Shown: positions 1 to 7,331 of the stretch, piece after piece
Layout: every line of letters starts with the position of its first letter
Numbering within the stretch: the stretch's first letter is position 1
Assembly (NCBI RefSeq): GCF_048553715.1
Contig: NZ_JBLZNC010000005.1
Span: 1-64,000, forward strand
Length of the DNA: 64,000 nucleotides
Direction of reading: 5' to 3'
DNA from: Sagittula sp048553715
GTDB taxonomy: Bacteria > Pseudomonadota > Alphaproteobacteria > Rhodobacterales > Rhodobacteraceae
Made by a program: the position numbers and the translations under genes
The notes under the pieces: model-generated
Seen by the model: only the letters and a program-made list of their open reading frames with translations
The model's database searches: none
What the model was told of the DNA's origin: nothing

Positions 1-111
1 CCGGTCCCCGGCGGCGTCGGCCCTATGACCATCGCCTGTCTGCTGGCCAACACCGTCACCGCCTGCTGCCGCGCCAACGGGTTGACCGAACCGGACGGGC
101 TGACGGCGTAA
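1..111 (+). CDS. folD: FolD C-terminal fragment (partial, cut by window edge)
   Basis: The window opens inside a reading frame whose last 36 residues begin PVPGGVGPMTIACLLANT, the conserved C-terminal signature of bifunctional methylenetetrahydrofolate dehydrogenase/cyclohydrolase. The enzyme interconverts one-carbon units on tetrahydrofolate in the cytosol. This fits the neighbour glyA, which feeds the same folate pool and converges on it. The 5' part lies outside the window, so nothing can be said about length or start. The frame ends at a TAA followed by a 70-nt spacer holding a hairpin. Confidence 0.9.
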   Translation, partial: PVPGGVGPMTIACLLANTVTACCRANGLTEPDGLTA

Positions 112-136
112 CACTTTAAAACTTGCGCATATGAAA

Positions 137-159
137 AGGGCGGGGAAGATCCCCGCCCT
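137..159 (-). terminator. Rho-independent terminator of glyA
   Basis: A 10-bp GC-rich perfect stem (137-146 with 150-159) has a 3-nt loop. Read on the minus strand it is followed by TTTT, so it most likely ends the glyA transcript. It may also stop folD from the other side, although no T-run follows in that direction. Confidence 0.75.
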
Positions 160-181
160 ACGTCGTTTCAGTGCGTGCCGA

Positions 182-1465
182 TCATGCGTCGGGGTAGATC
201 GGGAATTTGGCGCAAAGCGCTTCGACTTCGGCTTTGACCTTGGCTTCGACCTCGGCGTTGCCGTCCTCGCCATTGGCGGCAAGGCCGTCGACCACTTCGA
301 TGATCCAGTCGGCGATCTGGCGGAACTCTGCCTCGCCAAAGCCACGGGTGGTGCCAGCGGGCGAGCCCAGACGGATCCCCGAGGTGACCATCGGCTTTTC
401 CGGGTCAAAGGGAACGCCGTTCTTGTTGCACGTGATATGCGCGCGGCCCAATGCCTTTTCGGTGGCATTGCCTTTGACGCCTTTGGGGCGCAGGTCGACC
501 AGCACCACATGGGTGTCGGTGCCGTGGGTGACGGTGTCCAGACCACCCTTGATCAACTGGTCCGACAGCGCCTGCGCGTTGGCGATGACCTGCTTTTGGT
601 ACGCCTTGAACTCGGGGCGCAGCGCCTCGCCAAAGGCCACGGCCTTGGCCGCGATCACATGCATCAGCGGGCCGCCCTGAATGCCGGGGAAGATGGCGGA
701 GTTGAACTTTTTCGCCAGTGCCTCGTCATTCGTGAGGATCATGCCGCCGCGCGGGCCACGCAGGGTTTTATGCGTGGTGGTGGTGGCCACATGGGCGTGC
801 GGGAAGGGCGAGGGGTGTTCGCCCGCCGCAACGAGACCTGCAAAATGCGCCATATCAACGTGCAGATAGGCGCCGACGCTGTCCGCGATTTCGCGCATCT
901 TGGCAAAATCGATCTGGCGCGGGATCGCAGAGCCACCGGCAATGATCAGCTTGGGCTTGTGTTCGTTGGCCAGTTCCTGAACCTGATCGTAGTCAAGCAG
1001 GTTGTCCTGTTTGCGCACGCCGTACTGGATGGCGTTGAACCATTTGCCGGACTGGTTGGGACGCGCGCCGTGGGTCAGATGGCCACCGGCGTCGAGGCTC
1101 ATGCCCAGAATGGTGTCGCCGGGCTGCAGCAGTGCGGTAAAGACACCCTGGTTGGCCTGAGAGCCGGAGTTCGGCTGCACATTGGCGAATTCGCAGTTGA
1201 ACAGCTGCTTGGCGCGGTCAATGGCGAGGTTTTCAGCCACATCCACCCAGTCGCAGCCGCCGTAGTAGCGTTTGCCCGGGTAGCCTTCGGCATATTTGTT
1301 GGTCATCACCGACCCCTGCGCCTGCATGACGGCGCGGCTGACGATGTTTTCCGAGGCGATCAGCTCGATCTCGTTGCGCTGGCGGCCCAGTTCACCAGTG
1401 ATGGAGGAAAAAAGCTCGGGGTCGCGGTCGGCGAGGCTTTCTGTGAAGAAACCTTTGGCGGACAT
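182..1465 (-). CDS. glyA: Serine hydroxymethyltransferase
   Basis: Encodes a 427-residue PLP enzyme that interconverts serine and glycine while loading tetrahydrofolate with a one-carbon unit. Family marks include ELIASENIVS (34-43), the GGHLTHG loop (about 127-133), the VDMAHFAGL segment (203-211) and the PLP-binding lysine K233 in TTTTHKTLRGPRGG. The length is normal for bacterial GlyA. The start was set at the ATG preceded by CAGGAGAT; an open frame continues 46 codons upstream but shows no family similarity. It converges with folD and diverges from nadK. Confidence 0.97.
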   Translation of the reverse strand: MSAKGFFTESLADRDPELFSSITGELGRQRNEIELIASENIVSRAVMQAQGSVMTNKYAEGYPGKRYYGGCDWVDVAENLAIDRAKQLFNCEFANVQPNSGSQANQGVFTALLQPGDTILGMSLDAGGHLTHGARPNQSGKWFNAIQYGVRKQDNLLDYDQVQELANEHKPKLIIAGGSAIPRQIDFAKMREIADSVGAYLHVDMAHFAGLVAAGEHPSPFPHAHVATTTTHKTLRGPRGGMILTNDEALAKKFNSAIFPGIQGGPLMHVIAAKAVAFGEALRPEFKAYQKQVIANAQALSDQLIKGGLDTVTHGTDTHVVLVDLRPKGVKGNATEKALGRAHITCNKNGVPFDPEKPMVTSGIRLGSPAGTTRGFGEAEFRQIADWIIEVVDGLAANGEDGNAEVEAKVKAEVEALCAKFPIYPDA

Positions 1466-1656
1466 GGTCTGATCTCCTGTCAGGATGGCTTTGCGCGGTG
1501 AAGTATCGCAAAGAAAGCCCGACGCAAAGGCGGCAAAACGACTATGCAGAATATTCTTGCGCCAGATCTGGCTCATTTGGGGTGAATGTGCTTCGATCCG
1601 CACGGTTCGGGGTGCACAGGAAACAGGCGTGCTCTCTTGTCGGCTTGGAGAATGCC

Positions 1657-2418
1657 ATGTCTTTACGGATTGCCTTTTGCGCCTCGCGCGCGCCGATTGC
1701 GCAGGCGGCGGCGGCAGGATTGTCGCGGCGCTATGGCGATCATGCGGAAGAGGGGGCCGATGTGATCGTGGCGCTTGGGGGGGACGGCTTTATGTTGCAA
1801 ACCCTGCATCGCACACAAGCCAATCCTGCGCCGGTCTACGGTATGAACCGTGGAACCGTCGGATTTTTGATGAACGAATATTCCGAACACGCGCTGGTGG
1901 AGCGTTTGCAAGCGGCAGAGGAAGCGGTGATCAATCCGCTGGGGATGCGCGCCCTGTGTGCGGACGGAACAGAGCACCGTGGCCTTGCAATCAACGAAGT
2001 GTCATTGCTGCGCGCCGGTCCTCAGGCGGCCAAGCTGCGGATCAGCGTAGACGGCAAGGTGCGTCTGCCCGAGCTGGTCTGTGATGGGGCCCTGGTGGCG
2101 ACGCCCGCGGGGTCTACGGCTTATAATTACAGCGCGCATGGGCCGATTCTGCCGATCGGGGCGGATGTTCTGGCACTGACGGCGGTTGCCGCCTTTCGCC
2201 CGCGCCGGTGGCGAGGGGCGCTGTTGCCCAAGGCGGCAGAGGTCTGTTTTGACGTTCTGGAAGCGGAGAAGCGTCCGGTTATGGCGGAGGCGGACAGCGT
2301 CGCTGTGCGCGATGTCACGCGGGTGCATATCCGCTCCGAGCCGGGCGTGGCGCATCGGGTTTTGTTCGATCCCGGTCACGGGCTGGAAGAACGTCTGATC
2401 CAGGAACAATTCGTTTAG
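1657..2418 (+). CDS. nadK: NAD kinase
   Basis: A 253-residue ATP-dependent NAD kinase that makes NADP in the cytosol. The GGDG motif is at 41-44 (ALGGDGFML), followed by the GMNRGTVGFL block (62-71), the NEVSLLRAG segment (about 113-121) and the glycine-rich DGALVATPAGSTAYNYS block (143-159) that shapes the substrate pocket. The short N-terminus is usual for alphaproteobacterial members. The start ATG has TTGGAG 6-7 nt upstream; the frame is open for 53 further codons upstream, but these do not resemble the family. Confidence 0.95.
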   Translation: MSLRIAFCASRAPIAQAAAAGLSRRYGDHAEEGADVIVALGGDGFMLQTLHRTQANPAPVYGMNRGTVGFLMNEYSEHALVERLQAAEEAVINPLGMRALCADGTEHRGLAINEVSLLRAGPQAAKLRISVDGKVRLPELVCDGALVATPAGSTAYNYSAHGPILPIGADVLALTAVAAFRPRRWRGALLPKAAEVCFDVLEAEKRPVMAEADSVAVRDVTRVHIRSEPGVAHRVLFDPGHGLEERLIQEQFV

Positions 2419-2588
2419 GGTCATCGGGCGGCTCTGTTTGCTAACGCAAAAGCGCCCGCCCGCCGACCCGTCCAGCGCAAAATAATATGGCTGTGAACCT
2501 CGGCTTTACGGGTTGCGTGAATAGTCCCCCGCAGATGGGCAGTTCGATACGCGGACTGTGATCAATGCGACACGTAAAGGGGGCTGAT

Positions 2589-3245
2589 ATGTGTTTCGTG
2601 GCGGGCTGCAACATTTCGACGCCGGGCGGTGGTCGCCCGATTGAGCATATTCGGGCGGGCGATCTGGTCGACACAGTAGATGGCCGGGTCGAGCAGGTGC
2701 TGTGGGCAGGGCTGTCGCGCATCCCCTTTGCCGAGCAGATGATCAACACGCGCAAACGGCCCGTGCGAATCGGACGTGGGGCCTTAGGGCCGCAAGTGCC
2801 GCAAAAGGCGGTTTTGATTTCACCACAGCATCGCGTGTTGGTCCGGTCGCGTCAGGTTTTGCGGATGCTTGGCAGCGCCGAGGCGTTTGTGCCTGCCTTG
2901 TCGCTGACCAGCCTGCCGGGCATTCGGGTCATGCCGCCCTTGCCAGAACTGGAGTACCTGCATCTGGCGTGCGCGCGACACAGTGTGTTGCTGGTCGAGG
3001 GGATCGGAGTAGAGAGCATTCTGCCGGAGCCGTCGACCCTGCAGGAGCTTGGGTCTGCGGAACGGGTCAGCGTGTCCGAGCAGATGGAATGGACCCCCTA
3101 CAGCCTGCGGCCGGGCGATCACGCGCGCCCCGTTTTGTCCATGCGCAAGGCCGAAACCTTGGTCCAACGCTGTATGCGCAGCCGCATGCCGATGTATTTG
3201 CCGCCGGGCGCCCCCCAGCCGCAAGCGCGTGAAGCCGACGTTTGA
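2589..3245 (+). CDS. Stand-alone Hint-domain protein
   Basis: A 218-residue protein built almost entirely of a Hint (Hedgehog/intein) fold. The N-terminus reads MCFVAGCNISTPGG, followed by PIEHIRAGDLVDT (17-29), the usual opening of Hint_2-type domains in Rhodobacterales. A PQHRVLV block (79-85) corresponds to the later Hint motif with the HRVL signature. The start ATG at 2589 is preceded by AAAGGGGG at good spacing; an ATG eight codons upstream (2565) is possible but lacks such a site. With this start the Hint nucleophile Cys is residue 2, so there is no N-terminal extein. I see no C-terminal His-Asn splice end. Function unknown; autoprocessing is only inferred. Confidence 0.8.
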   Translation: MCFVAGCNISTPGGGRPIEHIRAGDLVDTVDGRVEQVLWAGLSRIPFAEQMINTRKRPVRIGRGALGPQVPQKAVLISPQHRVLVRSRQVLRMLGSAEAFVPALSLTSLPGIRVMPPLPELEYLHLACARHSVLLVEGIGVESILPEPSTLQELGSAERVSVSEQMEWTPYSLRPGDHARPVLSMRKAETLVQRCMRSRMPMYLPPGAPQPQAREADV

Positions 3246-3353
3246 TATTCGGCGCATTGCCGAAAGTGACAGGGTTGTTCACGCATCGATTTGCCCCATC
3301 TTGCCTGATCAATCGGGTTAATAGCCCGGCGCGCGCATGATGGGGGCCGATAG

Positions 3354-5150
3354 ATGGCACAAGAACTGAACTGCACCTATGTGCCGGACCGTGACTTTCT
3401 TCTTGATGGGGAAGGGAGCGTCGAAATCATCTGGTACGTGGATTACACCTGCCCGCACACGCGACGGGTGCGCGATATTGTCCGCCGGTCGCCTGCGCGG
3501 TTCGGGGCGCAAAGCACGGCGGTTGTGGTCCGCTTCATCCTGCCAGACCACGACGACGCCGGGGCCGAGCTGGCCATTCGCGCGGCGATTGCGGCCCACC
3601 AGCAAGGACAATTCGCCGAACTCCACACGGCCCTGTTCGAGGCGAAGCCGCCCTTTACGCAGGAAAGCATAGAGGAGCTGGCATCCGGTCTGGGACTGGA
3701 CGTGGACCGGCTTCGCCGCGATATGCGCTCGGACGAGACGGACGAGAAGATTGATTTCGACCGGCGGGCCTTGGGCGATACATCCCATGTGCATATACCG
3801 CTGATCTTTATCGACGGGCGGTTTTACGAAGGGGCCTGGGCCGAAGATGCCATCATCGATGCCATCGAAAAGCCCCTTGGCGTGCGTCTGACGCTTGCGG
3901 GAAATGACTTCTTCCATTGGGCCGCATCGGCGGGGCTGGTGCTGATCCTTGCGACCATTGCAGCGCTGATCGTGGCCAATATCGGATTCCACGATGCCTA
4001 TGAGGCCTTCCGCGAGACCGAGTTTTCGCTGAACTTTGGCGAGGCTGGCTTTGGCCTGCCGCTGGAGACATGGGTCAACGACGGATTGATGGCGCTGTTT
4101 TTCCTGCTCATCGGTGTCGAGATCAAGCGGGAAATCATTTTCGGCGAACTCAGCGATTGGAACCGCGCCATTTTGCCGATCATTGGCGCGGTGGGCGGGA
4201 TGCTGGTACCCGCAGGCATCTATGTCGCGGTGAACTATGGCGGAGAATACATCCACGGCTGGGGCGTTCCCATGGCGACGGATATTGCCTTTACCCTCGG
4301 GATTATGGCGCTGCTGGGCTCTAAAGTGCCCACATCTTTGAAGGTGTTCGTGTCTGCTTTGGCGATTGCGGACGACCTCGGGGCAATTCTGGTGATCGCG
4401 TTGTTTTATGGGCACGGGTTCCATCTGGACGCCTTTTTGTGGGCGGTCGTGGTGCTGGCGGCCATGTTCGCGCTGAACTGGGGCAAGGTGTACAACCGCA
4501 CGCCTTATCTGGTGTTGGGCGTGGCCCTGTGGTTCTTTGTCTATGAAAGCGGCCTGCACGCGACGCTGGCCGGTGTGTTGACGGCCGCAGCCCTGCCGTC
4601 ACGGCGTCCCGCCGACGGGCGCAGTGTGGCCATGCAGGCCGCCGCCATTGTCGATGGCGAAGATGAGCCGGAACAGGTGGGCGATGCCGCCGTGCGCCGT
4701 CTGCAAAATGCGGTGGACCGACTGCGCGAGCCGGGGTTCCACCTGCAACAGGCTTTGGAAACCTATTCCAACTTTATCATCCTGCCGCTGTTTGCGTTCT
4801 TTAATACGGGGCTGTTGATCATCGGGTCGACATTCTCGCCGCTGGCACCAGAAAGCCTTGGCGTCATGCTGGGCCTGTACATCGGCAAGCCGCTGGGCAT
4901 CGTTGGCGTGGTCTTTATCGCGACGCATCTGGGGTGGGCGCGCTTGTCGTCCGAGATCAGTTGGACGCAGATGATCGGGGCGGGATTCCTTGCCGGTGTG
5001 GGCTTTACCATGTCGATCTTTATAAGCTCTGCCGCGTTTGAGGGCAGCGAGCTGGAAAGCGTGAAACTGGCGGTGTTGCTGGCCTCGACGGCGGCGGCGG
5101 TCACCGGATCCTTGCTGTTGTGGTTCGCACCTAAGATCGGGTCAAACTGA
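3354..5150 (+). CDS. nhaA: Na+/H+ antiporter NhaA with N-terminal DsbA-like domain
   Basis: A 598-residue fusion. Residues about 1-175 form a thioredoxin/DsbA-like domain with the motif C33-P-H-T36 and a likely cis-proline at HIP149. Residues about 185-598 are an NhaA secondary transporter exchanging Na+ for H+ at the inner membrane. The conserved ion-site acids appear as MATD310 and IADD341, with repeated hydrophobic helices and a C-terminal FTMSIFISS block. NhaA alone is usually about 390 residues, so the extra 180 are a true added domain. DsbA normally carries CPHC; the second Cys is Thr here. The first domain has no visible signal peptide, so its side of the membrane is uncertain. Confidence 0.92.
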   Translation: MAQELNCTYVPDRDFLLDGEGSVEIIWYVDYTCPHTRRVRDIVRRSPARFGAQSTAVVVRFILPDHDDAGAELAIRAAIAAHQQGQFAELHTALFEAKPPFTQESIEELASGLGLDVDRLRRDMRSDETDEKIDFDRRALGDTSHVHIPLIFIDGRFYEGAWAEDAIIDAIEKPLGVRLTLAGNDFFHWAASAGLVLILATIAALIVANIGFHDAYEAFRETEFSLNFGEAGFGLPLETWVNDGLMALFFLLIGVEIKREIIFGELSDWNRAILPIIGAVGGMLVPAGIYVAVNYGGEYIHGWGVPMATDIAFTLGIMALLGSKVPTSLKVFVSALAIADDLGAILVIALFYGHGFHLDAFLWAVVVLAAMFALNWGKVYNRTPYLVLGVALWFFVYESGLHATLAGVLTAAALPSRRPADGRSVAMQAAAIVDGEDEPEQVGDAAVRRLQNAVDRLREPGFHLQQALETYSNFIILPLFAFFNTGLLIIGSTFSPLAPESLGVMLGLYIGKPLGIVGVVFIATHLGWARLSSEISWTQMIGAGFLAGVGFTMSIFISSAAFEGSELESVKLAVLLASTAAAVTGSLLLWFAPKIGSN

Positions 5151-5155
5151 TTGGC

Positions 5156-5178
5156 GCAGGCCCACCGGATGGGCCTGC
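5156..5178. terminator. Hairpin between convergent nhaA and prpE
   Basis: A perfect 9-bp inverted repeat (5156-5164 with 5170-5178) with a 5-nt loop sits six bases after the nhaA stop and just before the prpE stop on the other strand. There is no clear T-run on either side, so a shared or weak terminator role is inferred from position. Confidence 0.45.
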
Positions 5179-5185
5179 CCTGTGT

Positions 5186-7075
5186 TCAAGCCGCGTAGCC
5201 CAATCCCTGTAGGGCTGCGCGCACCTCGTCCAGAATGGCGGGATCGTCGATGGTGGCCGGCATCTTGAACTCGGCATTGTCGGCGATCTTGACCATTGTG
5301 GCGCGCAGGATTTTGCCCGACCGTGTCTTGGGCAGGCGATCCACGACACAGGCCAGTTTGAACGCGGCCACCGGCCCGATCTGGTCACGGACGAGGGATA
5401 CACATTCCTGCACCACCTCCGCGTGTGGTCGGTTGCATCCTGCGTTCAGACACAGAAACCCCAACGGCAACTGCCCCTTGAGCGGGTCTGTCACGCCAAT
5501 CACCGCGCATTCCGCCACATCCGCGTGAGAGGACAGGACCTCCTCCATCGCGCCGGTGGACAGGCGGTGGCCGGCAACGTTGATCACGTCATCGGTGCGC
5601 GCCATGATATAGACGTAGCCGTCTTCGTCGATCAGCCCCGCATCGCCGGTCTCGTAATATCCCGGAAAGCGGTCGAGATAGCTTTTGCGAAAGCGGTCTT
5701 CGGCGTTCCACAGCGTCGGCAGCGTTCCGGGGGGCAGGGGCAGTTTGGCCACGATCGCGCCCAGCTCACCTGCGGGCAGTTCGCGCCCCTCATCGTCGAG
5801 CACTTTCATCTCGTAGCCGGGCAGGGGCACCGTCGGGCTGCCGAGCTTGACCGGCAGTTCTTCGATCCCCAAGGGGTTGCAGATTGCGGGGTAGCCCAAT
5901 TCGGTTTGCCACCAATGGTCGATGACCGGCACCTGAAGCTGTGTCTGCGCCCATTTGATCGTGTCGGGATCTGCGCGCTCTCCCGCCAGAAACACCTGTT
6001 TCAGGCAGCCGAGATCGTATTTGCGCACGAATTCGCCCTTTGGGTCCTCGCGTTTGACGGCGCGAAAGGCCGTGGGGGCGGTAAAGAACGTCTTGACCTT
6101 GTGTTCGGAAATCACCCGCCAGAAGGTGCCCGCATCAGGGGTCCCCACGGGCTTGCCCTCGAATACGATGGTGGTGTTGCCGTGCACCAGCGGACCGTAG
6201 CAGATATAGCTGTGACCCACGACCCAGCCCACGTCAGACGCGGCCCAAAAGACATCGCCGGGATCGACGTTAAAGACATTCTTCATCGTCCAGTTCAGCG
6301 CGACCAAATGACCGGCTGTGTGGCGCACAACGCCTTTGGGCTGACCCGTGGTGCCGGATGTGTACAAGATGTATGCGGGGTGATTGCCCTCCACCGGCAC
6401 ACAGTCTGCGGGTTGCACGCCATATTGGAAACCGTGCCAGTTCACGTCCCGCCCTTCGACCAGTTGCGCGACCTCTTGTTCGCGCTGGAATATCACGCAG
6501 AAGTCCGGTTTGTGGCTGGCCTGATCGATGGCCGCGTCAAGCAACGGTTTGTAATGCACCACGCGCCCCGGCTCGAGCCCGCAGGAGGCTGCGATGATGG
6601 CCTTGGGCGTGGCGTCGTCGATCCGCACCGCCAGTTCATGCGCCGCGAAGCCGCCAAACACCACCGAATGCACCGCGCCCAAACGGGCGCAGGCCAGCAT
6701 GGCCTCCAGTGCTTCGGGGATCATGGGCATGTAGATGATGACGCGGTCGCCCTTTTCCACGCCCTTGGCGCGCAAAGCCCCGGCAAGCGATGCCACGCGG
6801 TTGCGCAGCTCGACATAGGATATTTCGCGTTTGGTTTGCGTGATCGGACTGTCGTAGATGATGGCGGTCTGTTCGCCGCGCCCCGCCTCCACATGGCGGT
6901 CGACCGCATTCCAGCAGGTGTTGACCATGCCATCGGCAAACCATTCGTACATGTGGTTGCCCAGATCGCTCAGCGCCCGCGTCGGCGGCGTGTCCCAATC
7001 GATCTGTTCGGCGGCCTGCGTCCAGAATGCCTCTGGGTCTGCGCGCCAAGCATCATAGACCTGTGAATAGCCCAT
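5186..7075 (-). CDS. prpE: Propionate-CoA ligase (AMP-forming)
   Basis: A 629-residue acyl-CoA synthetase that activates propionate (possibly also acetate) to the CoA thioester. The adenylation P-loop YTSGTTGQPKGV is at 238-249 and the catalytic lysine, the usual acetylation target, is K588 in TRSGKIL. The opening residues MGYSQVYDAW and the block HYKPLLDAAID (174-184) resemble PrpE rather than Acs. The start ATG has AGGGAGGA upstream. The gene stands alone, with about 250 nt of leader carrying TTTGCAAA-type sites that suggest control by a short-chain acyl-CoA regulator. Confidence 0.9.
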   Translation of the reverse strand: MGYSQVYDAWRADPEAFWTQAAEQIDWDTPPTRALSDLGNHMYEWFADGMVNTCWNAVDRHVEAGRGEQTAIIYDSPITQTKREISYVELRNRVASLAGALRAKGVEKGDRVIIYMPMIPEALEAMLACARLGAVHSVVFGGFAAHELAVRIDDATPKAIIAASCGLEPGRVVHYKPLLDAAIDQASHKPDFCVIFQREQEVAQLVEGRDVNWHGFQYGVQPADCVPVEGNHPAYILYTSGTTGQPKGVVRHTAGHLVALNWTMKNVFNVDPGDVFWAASDVGWVVGHSYICYGPLVHGNTTIVFEGKPVGTPDAGTFWRVISEHKVKTFFTAPTAFRAVKREDPKGEFVRKYDLGCLKQVFLAGERADPDTIKWAQTQLQVPVIDHWWQTELGYPAICNPLGIEELPVKLGSPTVPLPGYEMKVLDDEGRELPAGELGAIVAKLPLPPGTLPTLWNAEDRFRKSYLDRFPGYYETGDAGLIDEDGYVYIMARTDDVINVAGHRLSTGAMEEVLSSHADVAECAVIGVTDPLKGQLPLGFLCLNAGCNRPHAEVVQECVSLVRDQIGPVAAFKLACVVDRLPKTRSGKILRATMVKIADNAEFKMPATIDDPAILDEVRAALQGLGYAA

Positions 7076-7196
7076 GTGTTCCTCCCTTAATTCTCCTCAC
7101 ATCTTGGTTAGGATGTGACGTGGCGTCCTCGCAAGGGTGTTGGCGCATGACAGTGTCGAATAGCGCTTTACTTTGCGATTTCGCGGGGAGCACGGC

Positions 7197-7262
7197 TTGC
7201 AAAATTTTGCAAACCGGGAGGTTTTGTGGGGGTTTTCTGCGAAGTCACTGGGACTTTGCAAA
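7197..7262 (-). promoter_or_regulatory. Candidate ScfR/PccR/RamB-type operator sites upstream of prpE
   Basis: The perfect 16-bp palindrome ttgcaaaattttgcaa lies at 7197-7212, and tttgcaaa lies at 7255-7262, within the leader of prpE (start codon at 7075). A third partial copy (ctgcaaag) is near 7278. Known: the short-chain fatty acyl-CoA regulators (PccR in Rhodobacter, RamB in actinobacteria) bind paired TTTGCAAA-like elements near propionate and acetate genes. Inferred: prpE is under such control. No regulator gene is present in the window. Confidence 0.5.
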
Positions 7263-7331
7263 CTTGGCTTCCTGCCCTGCAAAGCGGGTGAGTCGCGGGG
7301 CCTGCCTTGGCCAGCCCCGCGCCTGTGTTCA

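Noticed and set aside
131..1501. A 456-codon open frame antisense to glyA
   Set aside because: It mirrors the strongly conserved glyA gene, has no recognisable motifs, and its composition is typical of a GC-rich shadow frame.
1466..1656. A glycine riboswitch or other leader element in the glyA/nadK divergent region
   Set aside because: I found no tandem aptamer-like pattern or terminator in this 191-nt stretch.
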